DNA from: DAORIO01 sp964384645
GTDB lineage: Bacteria; Patescibacteriota; Minisyncoccia; Phycocordibacterales; UBA9973
Length of the DNA: 50,631 bases
Reading direction: 5' to 3'
NCBI GenBank assembly: GCA_964384645.1
Contig: CAYLKL010000006.1
Span: 1-50,631, forward strand
Part shown: in pieces, positions 8,236 through 15,926 of the stretch
Layout of the letters: every line of letters starts with the position of its first letter
Position numbering within the stretch: position 1 is the first letter of the stretch
Notes under the pieces: generated by a model
Database searches by the model: none
What the model was told of the DNA's origin: nothing
Seen by the model: the letters and a program-made list of their open reading frames with translations, nothing else
Translations under genes and position numbers: made by a program

Positions 8236-9261
8236 TTAGTAAAAAAGTTCCGGTACAACGATTAGTGCTTCGTTGGCAAAAGAAAGACCGGCTGTAATTG
8301 TTAGAAGTATTAATCCATAAAGAGCGTGCTTCATATGGCGGGCTTTAAATTCCATTAACAAAAAGGCAATAAGAGAAAACAAGCTCAAGATCATTACAAT
8401 TGTAAAAATATACTGAACAAGTAATGGTTGACTTGCCAAAGCACGATCTTTTTTAGTACTAAGCTCTACATTTGATGCTTCTGAGTTTACTGCAGTATTC
8501 TCATCCGGCACAGTGCTTCCAACATCTTCCGCTGACTCATCTTTGGCAATTGAAAGATACTTATCTTCAAAAACTGTAGTTATTTCAATAGGAACCTTTT
8601 CGGCCGTAGCAGAAAGAACCGTTGTCACAAGGTTGTTACTCGGCGCTTCATTGGTTGTAGTTGTGTCTAATGTAACAACAGGAGCTTTAGTTGTCTTTGG
8701 TTTACCAAACATTTGAACAACAAACGTTGCCGGTTTTCCCTTATGATAGCCGTCAGCTACAGCGATACCAATTTCTGTAAAATTAGCAGACAAAATATTC
8801 GCCTTATGGGTTGGTGAATTTATCCAGCCAGAATGAACTTGTGCGGATTCATTAAATCCAACTGCTAAATTTTCACCTGCATAAGAAAACTTATATCCAA
8901 CATCTGAAAACCAAAACCACGGAGTTATTCCGTTAGGTGAAGTGTGTGCAAAATATGAATTTTCAACCATGTCTTTAGCTTTTTCTTCTGCGGCCTTAAC
9001 TAAAACTGGGTTTATTTTAAGAGTAGGTAGATCTGACTCGGCTCGAGCTTTGTTTGTCATATCAACCAAAATACTGCCGTAAACGGCGCCGACTTGCTCA
9101 TTTGTTCTTATAGACAAAGTAGAGATCAGAGATGTTCCATAAATAAACACAACAAAAGCAACAAGACCTATGCAAACTTTCTCAGAGAAAATATGCGGTA
9201 CGTGTCCGTTTTCTTCATGTGGTATTAAAAAATTTCTAATTTTCCTCATAATTTGAATCAT
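8236..9261 (-). CDS. CAP-domain (SCP/PR1-like) membrane protein
   Basis: 341 residues. One membrane span near residues 30-50, then a CAP domain at about 60-190 with all family motifs: YFAHTSPNG, AGENLAVG, HSGWINSPTHKANIL and FTEIGIAVADG. A linker rich in Thr, Val and Glu follows, and two more spans lie at about 285-305 and 318-336. Bacterial CAP proteins are extracellular; their reaction is mostly unknown. The frame overlaps the upstream small gene by 26 bases; if the ATG at 9249 is used the overlap is 14. The cluster with a sortase implies a cell-surface role. Confidence 0.9.
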   Translation of the reverse strand: MIQIMRKIRNFLIPHEENGHVPHIFSEKVCIGLVAFVVFIYGTSLISTLSIRTNEQVGAVYGSILVDMTNKARAESDLPTLKINPVLVKAAEEKAKDMVENSYFAHTSPNGITPWFWFSDVGYKFSYAGENLAVGFNESAQVHSGWINSPTHKANILSANFTEIGIAVADGYHKGKPATFVVQMFGKPKTTKAPVVTLDTTTTNEAPSNNLVTTVLSATAEKVPIEITTVFEDKYLSIAKDESAEDVGSTVPDENTAVNSEASNVELSTKKDRALASQPLLVQYIFTIVMILSLFSLIAFLLMEFKARHMKHALYGLILLTITAGLSFANEALIVVPELFY

Positions 9262-9424
9262 ATTGATTTTGAGTTGCTTGCTCGAAATTTACATGATAAT
9301 TGTACTCTATGTAAATATATGCGCCAAGTGCCAAAATAAGCATTGCAAATGTGGCAAAAAACCTATTCCGAGTAAACTCGTATCGAGTTTTAAAATTTGA
9401 ATTGTCTTCTTTTATTATTCCCAT
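9236..9424 (-). CDS. Small single-span membrane protein
   Basis: 62 residues. A charged N-terminal stretch (KEDNSNFKTRYEFTRNRF) precedes one hydrophobic helix near residues 24-40 (FATFAMLILALGAYIYI) and a polar Asn/Gln-rich tail. It overlaps the sortase gene by 10 bases at its start and the CAP gene at its end, so the three are translationally coupled. I recognise no family. Coupling is the main evidence that it is real. Confidence 0.6.
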   Translation of the reverse strand: MGIIKEDNSNFKTRYEFTRNRFFATFAMLILALGAYIYIEYNYHVNFEQATQNQYDSNYEEN

Positions 9425-10014
9425 ATATTTACAAGTTTTGATCTAACGACAAATCTTTCTTTTGATGTCCAAAGTGGTGTGCAAGTAAACATTGTTAAAA
9501 TATTTTCTTCTGTATTTTCCAATATTTCAATATGACTTGGATCTACCACAAAAGTCTCAAAGACAACGTACTCATATATTTTACCATCCCAAACAACATA
9601 AGACTTATCTCCAGAAACCATCTCTGGGAGATTATAGAAAGTACTAGCTCTATTTCCACCAATACTTGCGTATCTGTGAGCCAAAAGAACGGTATTTCCA
9701 CCTACGTCTGGTTTTTTAGACCCTGGCCAAATCCAAACATCTTCATGTATATTTTTAATATTATCTGTCTCAATAATTTTTCTATTTACCTGACTTTTTG
9801 AAATATAGAGTAAATTCTCACCCCTCTCAAGGGCGCCTAAAACTTCTATAGGTAAATTATTTTTTGGGTTAACATCTTCATTAAAATATGAAACAGCATA
9901 TTCTAATTTAGGTAAGAATGGAAAAGCAACTAAATAAAATGCCATAAACAAAAGTATTATTCTCATAATAACAGTGCTTCTATTTAAGATTTTTATTTTA
10001 TCAATTATTCTCAT
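9415..10014 (-). CDS. Sortase (class D/E-like transpeptidase)
   Basis: 199 residues. An N-terminal membrane span (about 17-33) precedes the sortase beta-barrel. Catalytic residues are visible: His113 in LLAHR, Cys178 in TMFTCTP and Arg187 in KERFVV. The enzyme cuts a sorting signal and joins the protein to an envelope acceptor. The neighbouring 943-residue protein carries LASTG, a LAxTG signal of the kind used by class E sortases, so this is its likely substrate. What the acceptor is in this lineage is unknown. Confidence 0.92.
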   Translation of the reverse strand: MRIIDKIKILNRSTVIMRIILLFMAFYLVAFPFLPKLEYAVSYFNEDVNPKNNLPIEVLGALERGENLLYISKSQVNRKIIETDNIKNIHEDVWIWPGSKKPDVGGNTVLLAHRYASIGGNRASTFYNLPEMVSGDKSYVVWDGKIYEYVVFETFVVDPSHIEILENTEENILTMFTCTPLWTSKERFVVRSKLVNIWE

Positions 10015-10026
10015 ATTTTTTGAAAC

Positions 10027-10052
10027 AGAAAAGGGCCCGAAGGCCCTTTTCT
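10027..10052 (-). terminator. Intrinsic terminator after the surface-protein gene
   Basis: AGAAAAGGGCC, loop CGAA, GGCCCTTTTCT: an 11-base-pair stem. On the minus strand the loop reads TTCG, a stable tetraloop, followed by a T-containing tail. It separates the surface protein from the sortase operon. Confidence 0.8.
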
Positions 10053-10058
10053 AATTTA

Positions 10059-12890
10059 TTAAATAATGCTTTGTTTTCTTTTTGTTGCTATTAGGAAAGC
10101 AAGTATTAGGGCAGACAAAACTATGTAAGAAACATTTTCTGTTCCAGTTGAAGCCAATGACTCCCCTAAAACTTCTCCGTCTCCATTACCAGTATTATCT
10201 CCTAAAACTGTACCTGATGAACCAGAAGATGAAGAGCTTGATGATGATCCACTTGAACCACCATTGCCTCCATTTCCACCATTATCACCTCCATCATTAT
10301 CTCCACCGTTTCCACCGTCATCATCTTCACCGTCATCTCCACCATTATCATCGCAAGATACAGGATTTGAATAAGAAGTTGTAAACGCATCACCCTTTGA
10401 CATTGTCCCTAGAGAGAATTCTACAGAATCTCCGTTTAGCCTAACTTCGTCGTTGTTATGATCAACACCACCAAAGCCAGTTCCGTCGAATCCATTTTCA
10501 AGACCAAGACTTCCTGATCCGTTAAATATTGCAGTCGCTCCTGTATTTCCAGAAAATTCTAGAGTTCCATCAACATGCTCTAGAGTGTCTCCACCAAGGT
10601 CATGTCCGTAAATTCCAGCTACGATCTTTCCACCATTTTCAGTATTATATAGTCTTTGCACTGCAACACCTGGAACATTAAAGTATGAACTTCCCTCTGC
10701 GCCAGTTCTAATATCTGTTAAGAAGTTTACTCCGTCAAAAATCATGAACCATGTTCCAGAAGGAATAATCTCTGGATCTGATGCTCCACCAAGAAAAATG
10801 TTTGAAGTAATATTTCCATCTTCTGCAGGATCTTTAATAACATTATCAATAGTTATTCTTGCGAAAGCTTTGTCAGTACACTGGTCTTCAAATTGACAAG
10901 TTTGTGTACAGTTTTCACCGCCATCACAAGCTTCCCAATCTTGGTTTACAACTCGGTCTCCACAGTAACCACCATCACAAGATACTGGTTCTGAAAGTTG
11001 AACTGCAAATGCGTCACCCTTTGACATTGTTCCAAGAGAGAACTTTGTAAGATCTCCATCTATAAATACTTCGTCATTGTTATGATCAGTTCCACCGAAA
11101 CCAGTTCCATCAAATCCATTTTCAAGATGTAAGCTACCTGAACCGTCTATAAGAGAGATAGGTGTAATGTTGTTTGAAAATTCAACATAACCATCAACAT
11201 GCTCTAGAGTGTCTCCACCAAGGTCATGTCCGTAAATTCCAGCTACAAGTTTAGCCCCATTTTCAGTATTGTGTAATCTTTGCACTGCAACACCTGGAAC
11301 ATCAAAGTATGCACTTCCTGTTGTTCTTGTGTCTACAATGAAATTTGTACCATCAAATATTGGGAACCATGTTCCGTTTGGAATCATTTGTGGATTTTCA
11401 TTTCCACCAAGATAAATATTATCTGTAACGTCACCTGTTTCAGGCGAGTCATTGATTACATTTTCAACAACGATTCTAGCAAAAACTTTGTCAGTACATT
11501 GGTCTTCAAATTGGCAAGTTTGTGTACAACTTTCGCCGCCATCACAAGCTTCCCAGTTTTGGTTTATTTTTCCATCACCACAGTATCCATCTTCTTCTTC
11601 AAAAGTGTTTGTGATTGTACAAACATGTTTATTTCCTTCTGTTATATTTACTTCAGCGATACCATCAGAATTTGCGTCAGTACAAGCACCTGAAAAAGTT
11701 GCAGTATAACCTGGAAGATTATCTTCTGAAACATAGTGAGTTCCTACAGAAAATTCATTTTCACCACCTGATGTAACTAATTCTTCGTCAACAAAAAGAG
11801 GAAAATCTTTAATAAGTTTGTCTCCACCGCTAACAATTTTATTTACAGTAAGATATCCAAATGGATCTTCGTTATCGTCATCGCAAGAATTCATCTTGTA
11901 ATGAATGTTTAGTTCGTACAATAGTCCAGCTGGATTTGATTCAGGAGTTGAACCAGGTAGTCCCCAGTTTTTAACTTCAAAATCAAAAGTGTTTCCACCT
12001 TCGTTTAGATAATCAACAAGATCAGCTGGTCCCATGTCTAAAACATCTCCAGTGTAAGTATCTTGACCTTCTGCTGTGAAATTATATTCACCACCATCAA
12101 CGTATACTTCAGAGTTTGAATTTATAGAAACTTTGTAAGAATTATCAGTTGCGATTTTTAGAGTTGCAGTTTGTGCAACACCAGGCAATACAAAATATTT
12201 AGTAAACAATTTTGTAGTATCTACAGTTGGGTCAACAATATTTAGAGTTTCCCAAACCCAAGTTGCGCCTGGGATAGAAGCTGTCCATCCTGGGTGAACC
12301 CAAGTAGCTACAGATGTAGCAGGTCCATCATCAACAAGTTCACTCCCGTTACTTGTTACAATCATATCCGCGTAACAAACTTCTTCAACTTTTTCACAAT
12401 GACCTTGAAAGTTGTTGTCGTTTTCGTCTGCATTTAAAATTTCTTGACCTTCAGGACTACTAAAACGTGAATAAGTCCAAGTCATGTCATTTCCATCAAT
12501 ACATACGTCATACATATTTTCACCATTACCTCGTATTGGTAATAGTGGTTCTGTTGGATCAGCAGCTTCGTCATCAGCTGGAGTTGCACCACCATTATCA
12601 ATGGCGTCACCTCCTAGGTCTTCAGTCTGTTCTCCTAGTGTTTCCCCTTCAGCTTCTAGAACAACATCAGTTGATTCTTCTACTAAAGATTCTTCACTAA
12701 CAACCTCTTCTAATACCTTATCGCTTTCAACCTCTTCAACTGAAATTAGTTGAACTGGTGTTTCTGTAGAGTCATCTCCATATGCAACAAACGGCATTGA
12801 AAGATTGAAACCTGTAGAAAACACAAAAATCGCTACAAAAAATAGCGTTGCACTTTTTCTTAGTGTTATTTTAAGAATTTTTTCTGTCAT
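10059..12890 (-). CDS. Large sortase-anchored surface protein with LASTG signal
   Basis: 943 residues. A signal peptide at about 12-36; an acidic Glu/Val/Asp-rich region to about 110; a beta-domain with WVHPGWTASIPGATWVWETL; a Cna-B/SpaA-like segment (GYLTVNKIVSGGDKLIKDFPL ... VCTITNTFEEE); then two copies of a cysteine-rich domain of about 205 residues, each starting CGD..(I/V)NQ(N/D)WEACDGGE and containing QCTDK.FARI; a low-complexity Gly/Asp/Ser linker; then LASTG, a hydrophobic helix and a KRK tail. The last three are a complete cell-wall sorting signal. It is probably a long stalk or adhesin on the cell surface. It has its own consensus promoter and terminator. Confidence 0.9.
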   Translation of the reverse strand: MTEKILKITLRKSATLFFVAIFVFSTGFNLSMPFVAYGDDSTETPVQLISVEEVESDKVLEEVVSEESLVEESTDVVLEAEGETLGEQTEDLGGDAIDNGGATPADDEAADPTEPLLPIRGNGENMYDVCIDGNDMTWTYSRFSSPEGQEILNADENDNNFQGHCEKVEEVCYADMIVTSNGSELVDDGPATSVATWVHPGWTASIPGATWVWETLNIVDPTVDTTKLFTKYFVLPGVAQTATLKIATDNSYKVSINSNSEVYVDGGEYNFTAEGQDTYTGDVLDMGPADLVDYLNEGGNTFDFEVKNWGLPGSTPESNPAGLLYELNIHYKMNSCDDDNEDPFGYLTVNKIVSGGDKLIKDFPLFVDEELVTSGGENEFSVGTHYVSEDNLPGYTATFSGACTDANSDGIAEVNITEGNKHVCTITNTFEEEDGYCGDGKINQNWEACDGGESCTQTCQFEDQCTDKVFARIVVENVINDSPETGDVTDNIYLGGNENPQMIPNGTWFPIFDGTNFIVDTRTTGSAYFDVPGVAVQRLHNTENGAKLVAGIYGHDLGGDTLEHVDGYVEFSNNITPISLIDGSGSLHLENGFDGTGFGGTDHNNDEVFIDGDLTKFSLGTMSKGDAFAVQLSEPVSCDGGYCGDRVVNQDWEACDGGENCTQTCQFEDQCTDKAFARITIDNVIKDPAEDGNITSNIFLGGASDPEIIPSGTWFMIFDGVNFLTDIRTGAEGSSYFNVPGVAVQRLYNTENGGKIVAGIYGHDLGGDTLEHVDGTLEFSGNTGATAIFNGSGSLGLENGFDGTGFGGVDHNNDEVRLNGDSVEFSLGTMSKGDAFTTSYSNPVSCDDNGGDDGEDDDGGNGGDNDGGDNGGNGGNGGSSGSSSSSSSSGSSGTVLGDNTGNGDGEVLGESLASTGTENVSYIVLSALILAFLIATKRKQSII
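10366..11585 (-). repeat. Tandem duplication of about 620 bases inside the surface-protein gene
   Basis: Two adjacent segments encode the same cysteine-rich domain. Identical stretches recur at an offset of 618-634 bases; for example the CATGCTCTAGAGTGTCTCC block occurs near 10574 and 11208. The changing offset shows small indels between copies, so the duplication is not brand new. Confidence 0.85.
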
Positions 12891-12976
12891 AAAACTTTAT
12901 AATAAATAAATAATAATTTTTTTGCCCTCGTTACAAGCAAATCTTCGACGAAACCTAAAATAAAAACATTTGTGCT

Positions 12977-13005
12977 ATTATATTATATATAACATTTTTT
13001 GTCAA
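12977..13005 (-). promoter_or_regulatory. Consensus promoter of the surface-protein gene
   Basis: On the minus strand TTGACA (13000-13005), 17 bases, TATAAT (12977-12982): a perfect match in both boxes and spacing. It leaves a leader of about 80 bases before the ATG at 12890. Confidence 0.85.
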
Positions 13006-13090
13006 TACTCCAAAACCCACCTTTTTATACCCTCTAAATATACCCTAAAAGGATTGACAATTTAAGTGTTTTTGTGGACAAACTGTGTAT

Positions 13091-13129
13091 AAAAATAACC
13101 CTGGATGCTCTTATGCACCTAGGGTTATT
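13091..13129 (-). terminator. Terminator of the 66-residue gene
   Basis: AATAACCCT and AGGGTTATT (13094-13102 and 13121-13129) form the outer stem, with an inner GGATGC/GCACC stem. On the minus strand it is followed by TTT and AT-rich sequence. It lies just after the stop of the minus-strand gene at 13134. Confidence 0.7.
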
Positions 13130-13133
13130 AGAG

Positions 13134-13334
13134 TTAAACCACTCTTAAGTGATTGACTTCCCCCGATATCCTAGCGGATAACGAGTTTACTGAAAACTTT
13201 TTTACTGTTTCAAGTGTGTTAAGATCAACTTCGAGCACGGCAGCAAGGAGGCTTAGCTCCCCAGTACCTGGAACATGGCAAATCTTTTTTGAAGTTTTCG
13301 AGTTTGTTTTACGGGGTCCTTTTGATTTTCCCAT
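13134..13334 (-). CDS. Small hypothetical protein
   Basis: 66 residues: a basic N-terminus (MGKSKGPRKTNSKTSKK), then ICHVPGTGELSLLAAVLEVDLNTLETVKKF, which could be two short helices. There is no membrane segment and I do not recognise a family. It is treated as a gene because it has its own promoter (TTGACT-16-TATAAT) and its own terminator. The opposite-strand frame over the same bases has neither. Confidence 0.6.
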   Translation of the reverse strand: MGKSKGPRKTNSKTSKKICHVPGTGELSLLAAVLEVDLNTLETVKKFSVNSLSARISGEVNHLRVV

Positions 13335-13376
13335 AATAATTTGTTTAAGGTTAATATAGGTTCTTTGTTCAAAATT

Positions 13377-13404
13377 ATTATATAAATAAAAGGAGTATAG
13401 TCAA
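13377..13404 (-). promoter_or_regulatory. Promoter of the 66-residue gene
   Basis: On the minus strand TTGACT (13399-13404), 16 bases, TATAAT (13377-13382). Confidence 0.75.
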
Positions 13405-13420
13405 CCATTTTAACTAAAAA

Positions 13421-13449
13421 TTGCAATTACTTAAAAAATATTATATAAA
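13421..13449 (+). promoter_or_regulatory. Promoter of the small membrane-protein gene
   Basis: TTGCAA (13421-13426), 17 bases, TATAAA (13444-13449), 27 bases before the ATG at 13477. Confidence 0.5.
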
Positions 13450-13476
13450 CTAAATTGAACCTTAAACATATATCTT

Positions 13477-13680
13477 ATGCTCTACAAGATAGCAATTGCA
13501 CCTATTAATTATCCAACAATCTTTGAGCCAATCGTAGCTCCTTGGATTGTTGCCATTGTGTTTCTAGCTATATATTTCTTACGTCCTTTTTACCGTTTAT
13601 TAAAAAACGTTGGAAAAAGTCATGAGGAAATAAAAAACAAAGAAGAAGGCATTTACGAAAAGCACTTATTAAAAAAATAA
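13477..13680 (+). CDS. Small membrane protein, unknown
   Basis: 67 residues. One hydrophobic helix at about 24-40 (WIVAIVFLAIYFLRPFY) is followed by a charged Lys/Glu-rich cytosolic tail. No family is recognised. It has a promoter in front, and its last codons form the left arm of the terminator, so it makes a compact single-gene unit. Confidence 0.65.
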   Translation: MLYKIAIAPINYPTIFEPIVAPWIVAIVFLAIYFLRPFYRLLKNVGKSHEEIKNKEEGIYEKHLLKK

Positions 13681-13690
13681 GTGCTTTTTT
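13660..13690 (+). terminator. Terminator overlapping the gene end
   Basis: AAGCACTTATT, 5-base loop, AATAAGTGCTT, then TTTT. An 11-base-pair perfect stem. The stop codon of the 67-residue gene (13678-13680) lies inside it. Confidence 0.85.
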
Positions 13691-13699
13691 ATTAATAAA

Positions 13700-13708
13700 T
13701 GCTATACT
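13700..13708 (+). promoter_or_regulatory. Extended -10 promoter before two mini-ORFs and rluF
   Basis: TGCTATACT with TATACT at 13703-13708. No clear -35. It should start RNA near 13715 that reads the mini-ORFs and rluF. Confidence 0.5.
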
Positions 13709-13724
13709 CGCGGAACAACAACAA

Positions 13725-13772
13725 ATGGATCCACTAGTAGAAAACGGCATAGCACTATGGTGCGGATTCTAA
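13725..13772 (+). CDS. Possible leader peptide 1 (15 residues)
   Basis: ATG to TAA encoding MDPLVENGIALWCGF, about 10 bases inside the transcript predicted from the 13700 promoter. It holds one Trp and one Cys. It could be a leader ORF or chance; nothing else supports translation. Confidence 0.25.
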   Translation: MDPLVENGIALWCGF

Positions 13773-13788
13773 GGTAAAATAACTTCAA

Positions 13789-13854
13789 ATGAAAACAAAT
13801 ACACAATTATTAAATAATTCACAAAAGTGGCACACCAATGCCATTTTTCACTAA
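13789..13854 (+). CDS. Possible leader peptide 2 (21 residues)
   Basis: ATG to TAA, beginning MKTNTQLLNNSQKW and ending NAIFH. TAAAAT (13775-13780) lies 8 bases before its ATG. It stops 4 bases before the preferred rluF ATG at 13859, so the pair could be translationally coupled. Its last third overlaps a terminator-like hairpin. Confidence 0.3.
   Translation: MKTNTQLLNNSQKWHTNAIFH
13824..13848 (+). promoter_or_regulatory. Terminator-like hairpin before rluF
   Basis: AAAGTGGCA (13824-13832), 6-base loop, TGCCATTTT (13839-13847): 9 pairs with one G-T wobble, ending in a T run. It lies within mini-ORF 2, so translation of the mini-ORF could open it. A possible attenuator. Confidence 0.4.
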
Positions 13855-13858
13855 CCGG

Positions 13859-14572
13859 ATGGAAGAAATACAATTCCCAGTAAGAATAAATAAATACCTC
13901 GCTCTAAAAAACTACTCGACTCGAAGAGGGGCCGATGAACTCGTAGCGCAAAAAAAGGTTTTCATAAACGGAAGACTTGCGGTACTTGGCGACAAAGTAA
14001 ATGAATCTGACAAAGTTGAAGTTAAGGGAATACAAAAGAACCAGGATTTTATGTACTTTGCTTTTAATAAACCAAAAGGAATATTGAGTCATTCAGGCAC
14101 AGAAGACACTGAGGACATAATGGATATCTTCCCAATCCAAGGTGTCTTTCCTGTTGGAAGACTAGACAAAGGCTCACATGGCTTAATAATCCTTACAAAT
14201 GACGGTCGTGTAACAGACAGACTTTTGTCGCCTAAATATGAACACGACAAAGAATATAACGTAATCACAAAAGAAAAACTAAGATCGAGCTTTAAACAAA
14301 AAATGGAGTCTGGTGTAAAAATGGAGGGAGACGACGAAATAACAAAACCATGCAAAGTAGAAATTTTAGATGATAACAAATTTAAAATTATTTTAACTGA
14401 GGGGAAAAAACACCAAATTAGACGTATGTGTTCAGCGCTTTTTCAAGAAGTGACAGACCTAAAGAGAGTTAGGATTATGAATATAAAACTCGGTCCCCTA
14501 AAACAAAACCAGCACCGAAAAATTGAAGGTGATGAGTTAAAGAAGTTTTTAAAATCACTTAGCCTAATATAA
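13859..14572 (+). CDS. rluF: 23S rRNA pseudouridine synthase, RluB/RluF family
   Basis: 237 residues from the ATG at 13859. An S4 RNA-binding domain (RINKYLALKNYSTRRGADEL) covers about 8-60, then the RsuA-type catalytic domain with VGRLDKGSHGL (catalytic Asp), HDKEYNV and KHQIRRMC. The LKRVRIMN segment resembles RluF more than RluB; the exact target U is not certain. An ATG at 13838 in the same frame is possible but is less likely, because mini-ORF 2 overlaps it and the family begins close to MEEIQFPVRINKYL. Ends at a bidirectional terminator. Confidence 0.85.
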   Translation: MEEIQFPVRINKYLALKNYSTRRGADELVAQKKVFINGRLAVLGDKVNESDKVEVKGIQKNQDFMYFAFNKPKGILSHSGTEDTEDIMDIFPIQGVFPVGRLDKGSHGLIILTNDGRVTDRLLSPKYEHDKEYNVITKEKLRSSFKQKMESGVKMEGDDEITKPCKVEILDDNKFKIILTEGKKHQIRRMCSALFQEVTDLKRVRIMNIKLGPLKQNQHRKIEGDELKKFLKSLSLI

Positions 14573-14600
14573 AAAAACGACCCGCGTGGGTCGTTTTTTT
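14571..14600. terminator. Bidirectional terminator
   Basis: AAAAAAACGACCC, loop GCGT, GGGTCGTTTTTTT: 13 perfect pairs. It serves rluF on plus and the MGMT gene on minus. Confidence 0.92.
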
Positions 14601-14865
14601 ATATATAACCTTCAGATTTTAACTTACGGGCTTTTTCACTATTTCCACGATTATAGTTTCCGAGACTTCCGTCAGAGCGAATAACTCTATGACATGGAAT
14701 TTTTGGATTGTAGTTTTTCTTCAAAATACTTCCTACAGCACGTGACGCATTTGGACTTCCAGAAAGTTTGGCAACTTTTTTATAAGTAAAAACTTGTCCC
14801 TTTGGAATATTTTTAACAATCTCTAAAACCTTTTCTGAAAAAGTTTTACTCTGTAGTTTGCCCAT
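14599..14865 (-). CDS. MGMT-family alkyltransferase domain protein
   Basis: 88 residues: only the C-terminal catalytic/DNA-binding domain of O6-methylguanine-DNA methyltransferase. GQVFTYKKVA and ASRAVGSILKKN form the DNA-binding helices, IPCHRVI carries the acceptor Cys, and GNYNRG follows. Because the Cys is present it can act as a methyltransferase and is not an ATL (which has Trp). It overlaps the upstream cupin gene by about 20 bases, so the two are coupled. Confidence 0.88.
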   Translation of the reverse strand: MGKLQSKTFSEKVLEIVKNIPKGQVFTYKKVAKLSGSPNASRAVGSILKKNYNPKIPCHRVIRSDGSLGNYNRGNSEKARKLKSEGYI

Positions 14866-15247
14866 CAAATTCTTCTTCGTTTGCCAATGCCTCCTCTTTT
14901 GTAGTTCTAACTATTTGATCTTTGTGATGTGCTGGAGAATAAATAGTGTAAAACTTTAATGACTCAGAATCATTTGTGTTAATAACATTGTGCTCTGCGC
15001 CCATCGGAACAACTACGGCGTCTCCATCTTTTACATCATACTCTGTGCCGTCTACAACAACACGACCAACACCTGCATCAAATCTAAAGAACTGATCATT
15101 TTCACCGTGAACTTCCATTCCAATATCTTCTCCTGGAAGAAGGCTCATTAGAACCAATTGCGAATTATGTCCAGTATAAAGAACTTTTCTAAAATTAGTA
15201 TTCTCTTTTGTTAAACTCTCTATATTTCCCTTATATCCTTTTTTCAT
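14846..15247 (-). CDS. Cupin-domain protein
   Basis: 133 residues. Cupin motifs: GEDIGMEVHGENDQFFRFDAG (first, with His and Glu metal ligands) and VVPMGAEHNVINT (second, with His). This resembles the small cupins often called mannose-6-phosphate isomerase-like. No substrate can be assigned. It overlaps the MGMT start downstream and lies 4 bases after the stop of the peptidoglycan-binding frame. Confidence 0.85.
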   Translation of the reverse strand: MKKGYKGNIESLTKENTNFRKVLYTGHNSQLVLMSLLPGEDIGMEVHGENDQFFRFDAGVGRVVVDGTEYDVKDGDAVVVPMGAEHNVINTNDSESLKFYTIYSPAHHKDQIVRTTKEEALANEEEFDGQTTE

Positions 15248-15251
15248 AATT

Positions 15252-15926
15252 TTATTTTAAATACTCTGTTATATTAATATTCTCCAAAATCTTTGCTCTA
15301 GTTTTTGGACCAACAAAACCACTAGCTGGACTTATGTTATTACTTTTCTGGAAATCCACAACTGCTTGTCGTGTAATTTCTCCAAAGTACCCTGTCACGA
15401 ATTCTGTTTTAAGAAACCCTTTGCTTGCTAAATATTTCTGCAGATACGAAACACTGCTGCCTTTCATCCCAACACTAATATTTGAAGAAAGAGACGCTAT
15501 CTCTGGGACATCATTTCTTTCAATTATTTTTTGTTTGACTGAGTTTGAAATTATAACTTCCCTTGTCTTTTCATCAACAACACCGGTTACTGGTACTGTA
15601 AATTTTTCTTGAATTTTTTTAACAGCCTTGTCTGTTAGAGAACCAAAATAATTTGTAATTAAACCTTCAGGATAAACACTCGGATCAATCGCTAATAATT
15701 CTTGCAAATGTCCCACCTCATCATTTTTATCACCTAATTTTAGATTATTTTTTAAAACATCAGAAAAATCATATAAATTAAAATTAGCCACACTTAAAAC
15801 GTGGATATGCCTGGTCTCGCTGTAAGGAGCGAAAGAAAATAAAATTGGCTCTGGTGAAATCACCAAGATTGTTGTATGAATACAAAGCATAATAATAAGT
15901 CCTTCCGTTTGTAAGTCCATTATCAC
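15252..15926 (-). CDS. Peptidoglycan-binding domains; probably the C-terminal part of a frameshifted gene
   Basis: The frame is open for 224 codons, but the protein-like part begins near base 15860 (LFSFAPYSETRHI). Two PG_binding_1 domains follow: LKLGDKNDEVGHLQELLAIDPSVYPEG and VGMKGSSVSYLQKYLASKGFL ... GYFGEITRQAVVDFQK. They bind cell-wall glycan. The first 20 or so residues lie over the end of the FN3 frame and look like shadow translation. Joined by a one-base shift, the two frames make one protein of about 570 residues. Confidence 0.75.
   Translation of the reverse strand: MIMDLQTEGLIIMLCIHTTILVISPEPILFSFAPYSETRHIHVLSVANFNLYDFSDVLKNNLKLGDKNDEVGHLQELLAIDPSVYPEGLITNYFGSLTDKAVKKIQEKFTVPVTGVVDEKTREVIISNSVKQKIIERNDVPEIASLSSNISVGMKGSSVSYLQKYLASKGFLKTEFVTGYFGEITRQAVVDFQKSNNISPASGFVGPKTRAKILENINITEYLK

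Noticed and set aside
10202..10393. Open frames on both strands over the Gly/Asp/Ser linker of the surface protein
   Set aside because: They are shadows of a low-complexity repeat; their Met/Val/Glu or His/Leu runs are not protein-like.
13153..13359. Plus-strand frame opposite the 66-residue gene
   Set aside because: No promoter or terminator on that strand, while the minus frame has both.
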